Shown piece by piece: positions 10,040 through 22,500 of a stretch of 64,000 nucleotides of DNA. Source of the DNA: Antiaris toxicaria. Taxonomy: Eukaryota; Streptophyta; Magnoliopsida; Rosales; Moraceae. The notes under the pieces are model-generated. The model was not told the DNA's origin and did no database searches. It saw only the letters and a list, made by a program, of their open reading frames with translations. The position numbers and the translations under genes are program-made. Within the stretch, counting starts at the first letter, position 1, and each line of letters opens with the position of its first letter. The stretch lies in contig CP141158.1 of assembly GCA_035233585.1 (NCBI GenBank), forward strand, positions 34,750,001 through 34,814,000, given 5' to 3'.

Positions 10040-11610
10040 TATTCCTGAACTTGTTGGTTTTTCTCGTAACATTTGATTTTTTTTTTGTTTTTGTTTCAGT
10101 TTGTCAGTTTTTGCTTTCAATAACACCAAATCAGATGAGACCGTTCATTCTCTACTTATATACATTAGACACTGGGGACAATGTCTCAATTAGATTGTGG
10201 GGAGGGAATAGTTTAGTCTTTTTAAATTTTTTGTTCAGTTTCTTGTGTTTTTTAAAAAAAAAATTTTTGCCTTGTCACTAGATTCATTATTTATAAGATA
10301 GTTGAGTAAAGAGTTACTTTTAACACTCTTAATGCACATCTTATAGTAATGATTGTTTTCTTATGTCATTATTTTGTCTTTATTTAAAATAAAAAATAAA
10401 AAAAAGAAGAAAAAAAAGCAGAAAAAAAAAGATGATTTTCCACAGTTTTGATGATGAAAATTTTGGTTGCTTTATTTTATAAAGTCTTTCAGAAAAGTAT
10501 AAATTTTAGACAAATTTGCATTTAAAGTTTTGAGTTAGTCTAACTCAGTTGTGATATTCAATATTTGAGCATTAATTCTTGATCTATAAGTTGTGTGTTT
10601 GTTTAGAGAAAGTTTGTGAATATGAAATATTTCTGATCTCATAAGTCCTAGAATTTATTTGATTTTCTTTCGAGGTGAAATCCCAGACAATATCAAAAAT
10701 TAAGGAAATGATTTAGGCTTTTTTTTTTTGGAATTTTTGAGCTTTTCAAGCTAACCCTGAAATATCTTTATTCTTAATTTACCCCTTTTGAGCCTTATTT
10801 TATACAATGTTTTTTTTTTGTTACTCACATTTTTAGCCTAGCCTTTAAAATAAAATATCTAACTTTTAGCCCTGAAGCATGTTGATCATTTTAGAAATTA
10901 TTTTGAGCTATACTGAAATTTGGGAGGAAGGTTGGGATTACGAAATACAAAAAAAAAAAAAAAGAATACTATATCATTTGTTTATCATAATAAGTTTGAG
11001 GATGTAGTAGTTCTTAAAAAAAATAATAATAATAAAAATAAATAAAACAAAAACAACCAAAAAAAAAAAGAAAAAAAATTTTTTTTGATAAGGGAAAGTT
11101 GTGAATAAGTTTGGGGGTGTTACTTGGGTGTAAATAAAAAGCTCTACAACAAGTCCTAAAATGATTAATGTGTTGAAGGGTGATCTAAACCATATTATCC
11201 TATATCTTACCTTCATCTCAGCCACACATTGCAAGCCTAATAAAGCCCTAATGATCCTTAGATTTGTGTTTATCAATGTTAGTAGAGAGAGAAATGAAAA
11301 ATGAACCTATGGAATTTGATAATCATATGAGATCGATTGTTTTATTTTTCAGAAACTCATCTAAATTGCATATAATTTAATAAAAAAGAAATTTTGCACA
11401 CACACACACACAGAATATCCAATTGTAAGTAGACATACTCTTAAATTAAACTCAAATTTTTGATCACAATTTATGTTTTTCTGTAGACTATATCTTTTAC
11501 AGCAACTTATGAGGAAATTTCAAAAAATACCATTACTAATAAAATATTTTCTTTCTTTCTTTCTTTTTTTCTTTTTTTTCTTTTTTTTTTTTTTACTCGA
11601 GGACAAGCAA
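10040..11610 (+). other. AT-rich 3' non-coding region of element 1
   Basis: No gene. 'acactggggacaatgtctca' at about 10168-10187, followed by 'gattgtggggaggga', is a block commonly seen after the coding part of Athila/Tat-type elements. The rest is rich in A and T runs (10250, 10390-10430, 10950, 11070, 11560-11594) and a short CA repeat at 11398-11412. The same region on the minus strand of element 2 spans about 45593-47106. Confidence 0.6.
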
Positions 11611-11616
11611 AATTTT

Positions 11617-11629
11617 AAGTTTGGAGGTG
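11617..11629 (+). other. Polypurine tract of element 1
   Basis: 'aagtttggaggtg' lies directly before the 3' LTR, where plus-strand DNA synthesis starts. It is preceded by 'actcgaggacaagcaaaa', also present in element 2. Confidence 0.7.
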
Positions 11630-13415
11630 TGATAACTCTATAAAATAGAGTTATTTTATCACTTTTTCATGCATAAAAATTAGCTTGTTCTTGAGAATTT
11701 TATTTGTTTTTGATTTGTTTTTGATTTATTTTGTTTTATGTACTTTAATTTAGATTTTTATAAATTTCGTAAAGTTTTTATTTAATTTTCATCTTTTTCT
11801 AATAGTATATTAAGTAAGTTTAAAATTAAATATTTCTAATAAGTCTACTTATAATATTTTATTTTAGAAATATTTAATTTTAGCACTTTGTTTTTCTGTA
11901 GCGTCAAAGAGTGTATCACTATTCATGTCAGGAAACTGTGAAAACTAAGGGGCGTTTGGTAAACGCATTGCATTTTGAATGTATTTAAATGAAATTTGTT
12001 TTTTAAATGTTGTATTTGGTTGAAAAGTATTTGTTTTGTATTTGAATGAAATGTGTGTTTGGATGAAAAATATTTTAGAGTTGAAAAGTTGATGTGATTG
12101 ATAAAAGTAGAGATAAATAGTAAAGTTGAAAAGTTAATGTGATTGTTTTAAAAATGTTTTGAATAGTAATTGTTTTCGTAACACTGTTGTAAAATTTGTA
12201 TTTGGTGTAAAATTGTATTGTATTTGATTAAAATTAAAATGAAATACTTCTCCCAAACTTCTCCTAAGCTTATTACACATTCTATCACACTGGATCCTTC
12301 CTAATGTGCTACCGTAGCAACTGTAGCAAGCATGTGCCGACACTATAACAAGCATGTACCAATACTGTAGCAGTACTATAGTAAGCATGCGCCAACACTG
12401 TAGCAGTCTGATCACTGTAACACATGTGCACCAATCACTGTAGCACTATAGCAAGTTTGAAAATTTGTGTTATACAGCACCAAACACTGTAGCATGTTTG
12501 AAAACTTTTGTTGTGTGGGCACCAAATACTGTAGTAAGTTTGAAAAGTTTGTGTGAAGGTTAGGTGGAATAGTGTAAATTTATGTTTATAAAAGGGGGCA
12601 TTCATGTAGAGATTGGAAGAGGGGGCATGCTTATAAATTTATACTTTGTTTCTCTCATTTTTGCCTTACTTTCATTCTCATATTTTCTCTTTAAAATATT
12701 ATGAGAATGTTTTGTAAGTTAGGCTAGAGTTCTTGGGTGAGGCTAGAGATGATTCTATATGTATAATGAATTTGTTTGTATTTTGATTCTCTATAATTTG
12801 TAAGGTTTATACATTTGAGTAAATAATTTTCTTTCATCTCATTTATTTCTCATGTCAATATATTTTGTTGACAACTTTTATATAAATTCAGTCAAGCTTT
12901 TTTGATGTGATTGTTGTATAATACAATATATGGATAAACATAGTTTTATAATTAGTCTTTTACTGCATTATCATCGGTGACATATTGTCGCTTTTAGATT
13001 TTTTATAAGATAATATTTTCTAACACTTAACGTAAGAATTTTATTTACTTGAATATATTTAATTCACAAGTTTTTCAAATCTTATCTTCCGATTGATTAT
13101 TTGGAATGTAAAACTTTCAATTGCGTCAAGTTGTAAATCAAAATTCAAATAAGTGAGCGAAGCATATAGGGAATTTTCAATGTCTTACCATTTTTAACTA
13201 TTGAATTTTCTCTATTTTAAATTACATTATCTTTCAATTAAATTGCTATAAAATCAAAAAAACACTTTCTTTCTTTTTTTGTTTAATTACATATCTCTCT
13301 AACACATGTGTTCAACTAATCTCTTTTGTTTGTTTTTATCACCTTCTCGTGGAATCGACCATCCTAATTGTACTATAACTGACCGCTTTATTTTGTCACA
13401 ATTTGGGCGTAATCA
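11630..13415 (+). repeat. 3' LTR of element 1
   Basis: 1786 bp, TGATAACTC to GTAATCA, aligned with the 5' LTR along its whole length apart from the MITE at 11949-12264 and a segment (about 12620-12955) deleted from the 5' copy. The TATA box is at 12587-12593. The many point differences between the two LTRs show that the insertion is old. Confidence 0.88.
11949..12264 (+). mobile_element. Tourist-like (PIF/Harbinger) MITE, family A, in the 3' LTR
   Basis: 316 bp bounded by TAA duplications (11946-11948 and 12265-12267). Ends are GGGGCGTTTGGT and, on the other strand, GGAGAAGTTTGG. It is absent from the 5' LTR, which fixes its limits and shows it inserted after the retrotransposon did. A second copy in opposite orientation is at 61937-62254. 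TIR sequence and 3-bp TSD are those of Tourist-like MITEs. Confidence 0.85.
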
Positions 13416-13420
13416 AAGCC

Positions 13421-13960
13421 CCTCTCTCTCTTCTTCTCCCTCTACACTCCAGCTTCAACAATGTCATGAGCAAGGAGCAAACCCAATCAAGGAAATTAGG
13501 TGATCTGCACCATTGAGCTCAATTTCCATCAAAGGAATTGGACCACCGAGGTAGACAATCGGTGATCTCCCTTCCCTACATCGCAATCGGAGGAGATCTG
13601 AGATGGAGATCAGTTATGGCTGAAGCATATGTCTGAGATCGCACCACCGGGAAAGAGATCACAATAGCAGCGAGGCGACATGACTCGATGAGAGCTCGAT
13701 TGGCACTAGTGGCAGCATGAATGCTACAAAACCTTGCAAGTTTCTAGTGACTGGGCGACGAGAAAGCGGAGTTCCAGCATGAGGAGAAAGAAAGGGGAAA
13801 GAGAGAGAAAGAAATTTTAAAAAATAATATTTAATTTAATTTATGCTATTTTAAAATAAATTAATTAATAAATATTTATGATGTCATTTATAGTAGTTTT
13901 TACAAGAGTTTTTCTATGTGTGCTAAAAATCAGTCCAAAATATGATTTTCCGACAATTTT
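13421..13960. other. CT/GA-rich gene-like stretch and right arm of the interrupted long-TIR element
   Basis: Bases 13421-13800 are less AT-rich ('tctctctcttcttctccctc', then 'gatctgagatggagatcag') and look like decayed transposon or gene sequence, without a frame I can name. Bases about 13800-13935 are the inverted partner of about 1200-1310. Removing the retrotransposon would join this to 1310-1388. Confidence 0.4.
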
Positions 13961-14464
13961 CTAAAGTTCTTGAATTTATATGATAGGTGTCACATACATT
14001 ATATCCATTTCATTATTTGTGATGCACTTTTATATTGATTGAGTCACTATAACACTATATTAACCAATTCTATTTATCAAATTAACTTGTATATTCACAC
14101 AAAATTGGATTATTATCAACTTAAACTTGTCATCAAATAAAAACAAAACACATTCACTAAATATAGGTTCATGATATGTTGAACTCGTCAATATATTGTT
14201 AATAGTAAAAACAAAAATGAATAATGAAAATGTTATAATAGCGGTTGATCTTTGTAACATATTGACTACATCAATATGTTATCTAACATACTTTCATAAC
14301 TTGCACTTTAGGATGGATGTAAAGGGGAATTTAGAAAAAATACCTCAAAAAAGGCACATCTTTAGAATTTTGCCCTTTTATAATAGCTACAAGATTTTTG
14401 CTCATTTCTAAGACTAAAAAGGTCAATCTAATGTCTTTCTAAAATTACCCTCAACCAACCTAAA

Positions 14465-14725
14465 TAGTAATTTATTGGAATACTGTTTGATAATCTACAG
14501 AAATATCTTTTGATAATTTGCCAGAATACCCTTATAATCTTACGGAATTTCTTTTAATAATCTGTTAAAATATTATTTGATAATTTTTTGAAATACCATT
14601 TCGTAATTCACAATAATACCATTTGGTAATCCGTCAAAATATCTTTTAGTAATTCATGTATTCTGGTAATTTGTCGAAATACCGTTTGATAATTTGTTAG
14701 AATACCGTTTGGTATTTTATATATT
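14465..14725 (+). repeat. Degenerate minisatellite (units of roughly 25-30 bp)
   Basis: A loosely repeated unit like 'gaataccgtttggtaattt', seen about nine times with variants such as 'gaatactgtttgataatc' and 'gaaataccatttcgtaattc'. Low GC; no coding meaning seen. Confidence 0.7.
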
Positions 14726-16560
14726 ACTATATTATATTTTGTTGTTTTATACAAATTTTTACATTAATTCAAAATTATTTTTTAAATTTCAAATACATTT
14801 ATTCATTTATTATTTTAATAATTACAATATTATATTAATAAATTAATACAAAAATGAAAAAAAAATGTATGGCTTTATTTATACGCATATATATAATTCC
14901 ACACAACATCCAAACGTACAAATGCACGATATGACATATTTTATTGTTTGTAGGAGATCCAACGTGGTGAGCTTTGGTTAAAGGGCATCCAAGGTTAGTT
15001 AGCTTACCTGCAGCCGGTTACCATTCAGCATATTTTTTGCTTTGCAGTAACCTTTTGAACTTCGCAAAATGTACATGGTTCTGAGCGCAATATTTTTTTA
15101 GTAATTCCATGACTTCTGCTTGACAATGATGTCGGATTCACTCTAATTTTAGTTTTTTTTTTCTTTAATTTAACGATGAGAGATTCAAGATTATGTACGT
15201 TTTGATAAAATTAGACATAATATTATTATTAGATTATATTTACAATCATATTTTCATTTTAATTACGGATTAACAATGTATAATTTATATATTTATATTA
15301 TATACATACATATCACTCACTTTTAATGTATCAATCTATTAAGTTTCTAATTTTATTAATTTTGCGCACTAACCATGCTTTATGCAATTTATCACGATGT
15401 TGGATTTGAAAGTTAAAACTGCTTAACTAGATTAGTTAAGACCAAATAAAACATAGATCAAGATTTCATTCCAGTGGGGACACTGCTAAACTCCATGAGA
15501 TAAATATAAAGGTGATTACTTTTATTTTTATTTTAAATTTAGCATTCCTTAAAATAGTTCCACAATATAATCAAGTTTTCGATCTTTGAATTGTAAGTCC
15601 AATCTTATTTTAATTTCCGAACTTTAAAACATCCTAGTATCAATTTTTGAACTTTTAGTTTTATCTCTTAGCAGTCTTTCCCAACAAAAACTATTAAATA
15701 TAGATTGTAATACCACATGAAGATTAAGTGAGTCTTAACTAATTCTATTATGTTATTATAATGTTAGAGTATGAGCATTTCGAGAATTCATAATTTTTAA
15801 AATTAAATAAAAAACGTGATATGACAAAAATATATCTCATTAATGTGAACAATCTAGCTCTTACGTGTACTTTATAACAAGTTATGATCTCTTATTTTCT
15901 TTTAATATTACTTTTTCACTTAATTTTACATATATATATATAAATATAGATATCACTATGATATTCTGTATTTGCCAAACAATTCAAGTTTTTGATTATT
16001 GAAAAGACGGAACAATCCTCTTCTGATTAAAATATATCCAAAACAGCTTTATCGATTTTTATGAAAGTAAAACTTATATATATATTGACCGGATTTGACC
16101 TGTAAAAACACATCACTTTTTATGCTACAATTATGTGGATTCACACTCCACATAAAATTTTGTGGAATTATAGAAAATGCCAAAAACAAAAAAACAGAAT
16201 ATTAAAATTTTGCTTTAATAATAATAATATTTTATTAAAAAATTAGAACAAAAATTAAAAAAATAAGAATATTATTACACATAAATTTACAAAATTATTA
16301 TTTTGTTTGTTTGGCTTATTCATTTTTTAAAAATAAATTATTTTTATTTTTATATTTATATTATGATTCTTTTTAAATTTTCGTACTCGAACATCAAAAA
16401 CTATTTATTTTTAAAAAAATAAAAAAGAGTTATCTTTTAAAAGTAGAAATTTTTTATCCAATCAAATAACTTTTCGCTTTTGTCAAAAAAAAAAAAAATT
16501 TAACAACTTTTCATTTTCCAAAATTTAAAATTTTCTATTTTTCAAATTATAAACATCTCA
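14726..16560. other. AT-rich intergenic DNA
   Basis: No gene and no element boundary found. It contains simple runs such as TA repeats near 15930 and 16080. It was checked on both strands for long frames and retroelement motifs, and none were seen. Confidence 0.5.
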
Positions 16561-17122
16561 TCCAAAACAGAAGATTAAAAAAAAAAAAAAAAGAGGAAAA
16601 AGAAAAAGAAAGAGCTCCACGGCAACCCAGAGAAGATTTGGCAGCTGAAACAGCGATGACCAGTCAAGATGTTGTGGAGAGAGAAAGATGGAAGAGAGAG
16701 AAATAGAGCGTGGTAGAGAGAGAAAGAGAGAAGAGAGATTGCATGTGAGGGATTGCATGAGGCCAAGATTTGGCAGTAGTGGCATTTACAATGCTAAGAT
16801 CGAGGCATGGAGGTGTCGATCACACATGGAGTTTGCGCATCTCGGTAATGGCCTGCTAATCTCGAATCTCAACGTGATGGTGATGTGGAAATCAGCTCGA
16901 CAATTGCCTGCGACGACGACTGTGTATCATGTTTTCCACATAGGTTATGGTCGGCGATGGTGATAGCCGAAACGAGAGAAGAGTGAGAGGATGGAGGGAG
17001 GAGAGAAAGGCCAAGATCAGGTGAAGATTTATGATGGTGGTGGCGGCTTGCTGGATCTACAATAGAGCGCGATTCTAATATATAGAGAGAGAGAGAGGGG
17101 GAGAGAGAATAAGAGTAAAGAG
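16561..17122. other. GA-rich decayed segment
   Basis: Purine-rich DNA with 'gagagaga' clusters and mid-GC stretches (16740-17050). It continues after the MITE at 17824-17910, so it was one segment split by that insertion. Open frames on both strands are low-complexity (Glu/Arg or Ser/Leu rich). I cannot name an origin. Confidence 0.4.
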
Positions 17123-17823
17123 TAGGGGTGAACAAAAAACTCAATCACCTAACAAACTCACCCAATTTACCCCACCCAATCTTAATTAGGTTGATTTGCT
17201 ATATTTAGTTAATTGGGTGGGTAAAAAATTTTTTCAACCCACGCAATAAAGATTGGGTTGGGTGGGTTGAAAAAATTTCAAAAACCCACCCAACCCACCC
17301 ATTATTCACTTACTTACTATTTTTTCTATTTTGCTAAATGTTGTTCATCCTTAAGTATTGTTTGAATTATTTAAATATATAAAATGTATTATTTGATATT
17401 CAATATGGATGTAATTTTTGGTAATTTTATAAAAAATACCACTAATTACTTTAGTATTCTTGTATCTTTTGATAATTCTTATAACTTATATTTATTTTAC
17501 ATTTGACTATTAATGAGATTATATTAGAAATTTTTTTATTTGTGCAAAATCTATGATAGAATTTATTTTAAAAACTATATCATGAGTTTAATTTCCTTTT
17601 CTCCTATTAAAATTTTCATTGGTTGTTAGATGTTTAGTATTATTTATTATTTTTATTAATAGAATACATAACCCACCCAACCCAACCCGGTATTTATTGG
17701 GTGAGTTGATTTTTTATATTGAGTTGATTGAGTAGGTAAAAAAAATTGTCAACTCACCCAATATTCATTGGGTGGGTTGAAAATTCATAAAAATCCACCC
17801 AATCCACCCGATATTCACCCCTA
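17123..17823. mobile_element. hAT-type MITE (701 bp) with 8-bp TSD
   Basis: Terminal inverted repeats TAGGGGTGAA and TTCACCCCTA. Flanks GTAAAGAG (17115-17122) and GTAAAGAT (17824-17831) are an 8-bp duplication with one mismatch, as hAT transposases make. The inner part carries long repeats of 'aacccacccaa' and 'ttgggtgggttg' facing each other near both ends, so the RNA or single strand could fold. No transposase is encoded. Confidence 0.9.
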
Positions 17824-17910
17824 GTAAAGATGGAGAGGAGGGAGAAAGGGGTGGAGATAAGAGAGAGTTAGAGGAAGAGAGAGAGGAGGAGAGAGGACAA
17901 GTTTGATATT

Positions 17911-19050
17911 TAGAATTTGACAATACATATATCTTTTTAATTGTCTAGTTAAATGAAAAATTAATCTAACAAACAAAAGTCTGAAGTAATATTTAAATGG
18001 GGTAAAATTTTGAATTAATGCATTACTCTTTTTGCTTCAACAGTCACTTCCTATATTTGCAAGATTCAATGGGAAGGGGAAAAAAATACCCAAAAAAGAA
18101 AAAAAAACCCAAATCAATAGCTTAATAATTCTTCATTAGTATGTGACAAAACGAATACAATAATAACCATATCACTGTGAACTAATACCCTAAAATCAAA
18201 ATAAAATAACGACACCATTACATATTGCCTATAAACAAACATTCAAAAACTGACAGATTTACTAAAAAAAAAAAAACAAAACAAAGCAAAACACTAAACT
18301 CACATGTACGTATGAACTCATAAACAATAGTCATTAAGGTATTTACCTAATTCGGTAAAGACACACAAACTCACAATAAATACATAATGCATTTTCAACC
18401 ATTCACTATAGCTTGTTCTCTAATTGACATTTTGTCTCGAAAATAGAGAAAAACGTCACATCACAATGAAATTTTGTGGGGGAAAAAAAAAAACGTAACA
18501 TCAAAATCAATAGTACATAGAACCAATCATTAAAATACTTGCCGTAGCAACTTCGACATTGGAGGAAGTAGCTTGGAAATATTGTAGGAAGTAACTGGGA
18601 AATATATGTGTTTGTTAGACAAGACGTTTACTTTTATTTCTAATCCGGAAAAGAAAAAAAAAAAAAAACACTGTGATTTTTCAATTAACACATGGAAAAT
18701 ATTTGTTTGACCCTTTAAAGCTAAAATGACTCTAAAACATTCTAATAGAAATCATATTTGTTTGACTTTAAAAAGAAACTTTTCTAAAAACAAAAAATTT
18801 TTTTTGACAAATTATTTACACTTGTAAATACAGCTTTTAGAATAAGAAAGTCAAAAAAAGCTATTAAAAACTCTACGAAACAAACTCATTGTAAATAACA
18901 TTTATGGAAGCTGTTAGAAAAAAAAAAAAAAAATCCAGCAACAACAACAACACCACCACCACTAGTTTTGTAAATATGCTATTTGCTTCTTTTAACGTCT
19001 ATAAATATATAAATATTTGTAGGACCTGCCGTTTTATTCAAAGAATATCG
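17911..19050. other. AT-rich intergenic DNA downstream of the LNK1 gene
   Basis: No gene seen. A-rich runs occur at 18260-18290 and 18650-18670, plus a short CAA/CCA run near 18940-18962. The short frame at 18904 is driven by the A run and is not supported. Confidence 0.5.
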
Positions 19051-19555
19051 AAAGCGAACCCTTTATTCGAACAAGTTCATTCACTGATAAGAAGAAAGAA
19101 TTACTGTTTTATAAGAATTGGAACCATAACTGTAAGTAGGTAAAATAGAAATTGCCAAGGCAAATTTCTGACTACATTGTTGATCACTTGAATTCTGACT
19201 CGTGGAAATAAAAATCTCTCTGTAATGCTCTGTGTCGAATTAACAGGTCATGTCAATAATAAAAAAGATAGAAGGGCAACGCTGCCTGCAACAAATGAAA
19301 ATCATTCTAATATCAGAATGAGGAAATGTTATCTGGACTTTGCAGGGACAGATCAGATCAGATCATAAACAACCTGTTAACACCCCTGATACATGACAAA
19401 ATTGACGAAGACAAATCAAATTGGTGAGATTAATACATGTAACCACAACGTTCTTGGAGGTTGAGATCAGAAAGTGTTATCTACAAGGTAATAAAAATTA
19501 ACTTTCGATACAACCGACAAATTTTCACCATGTCTGAACTGATGCTACCCATAGT
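19050..19555 (-). other. LNK1: Probable 3' UTR of LNK1
   Basis: Sequence after the stop codon on the minus strand. It is moderately GC-rich compared with the flanks. AATAAA-type signals on the minus strand occur near 19030-19065. A possible 3'-UTR acceptor ('gttgcag' then 'gcagcg', near 19285) is seen, so the end is uncertain. Confidence 0.45.
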
Positions 19556-22500
19556 TTATCCATCATCAGTTATCAGCGTCTCTTTTTTGCCATCGGTAAT
19601 GGTTTCATCCTGGCAAACCTGGTTCTCAGCCATCACTGGTGGACTAGAAACTGACTCATGATTCTGTTTATCAAGATCAAAAGATAAGCCCAACAATGCA
19701 AGAAAGCCGTTTGTGATGATGAAAGTATTACTAAAAAAGTGCAAAACCTTACCAAGGCATGAGATCTAAGAGATAAGGAGTCGTTAGAAGGCACCCTAGA
19801 TGGGTCAGAAGGTCGGTGAAACAGCAAGTGTGCTATTGAACGATCTATCGGATTCGTACCTGTTTCCATATCCATAAACCCAGTGCACCTGACAGAGGCC
19901 ATTAATGTTTCAGAAGCAACCAAAGAATGGGTCAAACAGTTTCTGTATCTGTTAACACCTCAGTTTAATAGCCAGACCAATATAAAAAGACAAGGAATCA
20001 AGGGGAATGGGAGACGGGGGATGAGGCTTAATTACTTAAATTTGGTAAACATATTTCAGCCGTTCCACCTAAGAAGTTGGCTTAATTACTTAAGATTAGG
20101 TGCGCTATATTCCTCCATACTTCCAAACAATGCGTAATCAAATCACCATGGAGAGTGGGTCCTACATGCCACTCTAAGCAGCTAGTCACAAACAACGCCC
20201 TTCCCAAGTGGTCCGTCTCATCATTATGTAGAGGCTGACTTAATTCACTCCAGGCACCCTTCATTTCTGCAATGCCATTGCTCAAACTTGGGATGCAGTG
20301 TTAGCGTCATACCGGTTATTTTACATCTGAATATTAAACCAATCGACCTCAAAAGACAAGCTTGTCTCGTGGAAAAGGGCTTAATTACCTAAATTAGGTG
20401 CCTTAAGAGTATGTGATAAGCCGCTTAATCACAAATGTTGTGCTATGATTGAACAATATATCACTGCTAGTCCAGGTTTGCAAAAAGCAAAGGCACTTTT
20501 CCCTCATTTATTATAATTATTTCCTTTCCATAATCTTTGCACTCCAAGTTACGAAAGATATTGACTTCCAATCCCATAAGTTTTACGTTAGAAAATATAA
20601 AAGCTTTCTATGCAGTCATATGCTGTGCTGCGCATGGGAAGATTACACTTGTAGACACCTTGCATACTAGTGAATTTCCCTAGTTTTAGCAAGGCAAATT
20701 GTAACACAATCATAATGCATTAGATGCACAAAATTCTACATCTAGGCTAGTTCAACATGCGTCCAATAAAAGAGGAACTTATGCCTCAAGTTAAATGGCC
20801 CAAGCAATATAGTAGTAAAAGAAATTACATGTATTGTGCGCATATAAAGCAATCATAATTCCTAAAAATATTGTAAAGTAATGCTATCGAAAGAAAATAG
20901 TGACATACTTGTTTGTTTCTTCAACCATCGGTACTCCATTAGCATCTCCATTATCTCTAATGCCAACTCTCTGGTTAGCACAATTATGCCTCTGCTCTGC
21001 ACTCCTAGCCAACCGGTACAAACTATCCCTTATGCACAGTTTTGTCCTGACATCCAGCTAAACTCGCAAAGAATTAACAGAATTTGGTTATGGTTATGTT
21101 TGTGAAAAATTTAGTCAGCATTTTATCTAGTGAATATAAGATTTAAAAGTTTTATTGAAACATTAAGAAAGCCATGACAATTATCATAAACATCAAAACA
21201 AATAAGAACCTCTCAAAAACCTTGAGAACTCCTTTATCCTTGATAGTTTTTACCAATGAGGAGACAAAAGTTGCAGTACAAGTTGCCAGAAAGAAAAAAT
21301 AGTTTGCAATGCGACATTTAGACTTCTTTAGTTTCTAACACTATTTTATTTATACCTGTGACAAGGTAATGCTTGAAAACTAATGGGTTTCCAATTATTC
21401 TTGTGATCCATGCATCTCACTCCAAAATAATGATTTTCTGCAGTCACTTAATTAAAAAGAAAAAGAAAAAAAAAAAAAGACGTACCGCATTATGTAAAAC
21501 AAGTTGATGACTTGCTTATTCGAAGCCAATATTAAAAACATAAAAATAAAAAAATAAAAAAACTCTTACGAAAAAGTAACAAAAGTAAATAAATATTATG
21601 GTAACAGACATTTTAAGGACAAAATGGTCAAGTACATGCAAAAACATCGTCATGCCTGTCACATAAAATCCCCAGGTAAAATAACAAATTGTATCATTTT
21701 CTGTGAAACTACCACATTGCATTAATTTCCAGACTTATCTGTACATTTAACTTTCCTATATGTTTCCTTTTAAGGAAAAAAAAAGAAAAAGAAATATCCA
21801 GATAAATCCCTCGTCAAAACTGCTAGGGTTCATATAATCCTTTCCTGTCAATTGGCAATCCTCATGGCCACTGATTCCACATCCTTTTATTATTATTAGA
21901 TAATAGATAATTATGCTAGTGTCCTCCATTCCATAAAATTCATATTGGCCCTTCACCCATATTGACAATCTACCCAGTTGATAATACTACTACCATACAA
22001 TTTAATATTAATGCACAATCATGCAGGATCAGGCACACACTCCGTTTGTTCTCTTCCTATCAGTGAATCTAGTGACACATTCTCAATGCTCTCCAAAACG
22101 AATTTACACAGACACAAATTATCAGTGTTAGAGCAGAGGGAGAGAAAAGAAAAACGAAAAAAAAAAAAAAAAAAAAGCAGAAGATTGTAAATGTCAATGT
22201 CTTGAAAAACAAACATAATAGCACCAAACATGAAGTCGGACAAACTTGATTACACCATGCAAGCATTATCATGGAAATGAGTACAGAGGAAAACCAGAAG
22301 AAATGAATCGAGAAATCAGACATTAGGCTGGCCATTTCCCCCCACAAAGCAACGTTTCTTTCCATCTGCAATGTCCACTATTTATGGATTTTATCACAAC
22401 TTCCTGAGCCACTACATGATCCTCTTTTAAACCCTCCCCTTCGTTTTCCAAAGACCAAAATCTCTTTCTAGTTTCTCAGCAAAAACACTACAAATTGTTT

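Larger units (their letters stand above)
1394..13415 (+). mobile_element. Athila-like Ty3/gypsy LTR retrotransposon carrying a captured LOG gene (element 1)
   Basis: A structurally complete but mutationally dead element of about 12.0 kb. Order on the plus strand: 5' LTR (1394-2550), tRNA-Asp-type primer site (2556-2573), gag (from 3146), retropepsin, reverse transcriptase, RNase H, integrase (to 8527), captured LOG cDNA (9363-10039), a long AT-rich 3' region, polypurine tract (to 11629) and 3' LTR (11630-13415). The flanks GAGCC (1389-1393) and AAGCC (13416-13420) are a 5-bp target duplication with one mismatch. The family call rests on the primer site, on the 'LLDLGATVNLMP' protease motif and on the RT/integrase order typical of Athila. 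All coding parts carry stops or frameshifts, so it cannot move by itself. Confidence 0.9.

Noticed and set aside
14060..14411. Opposed short genes at 14.1-14.4 kb
   Set aside because: AT-rich frames without any motif.
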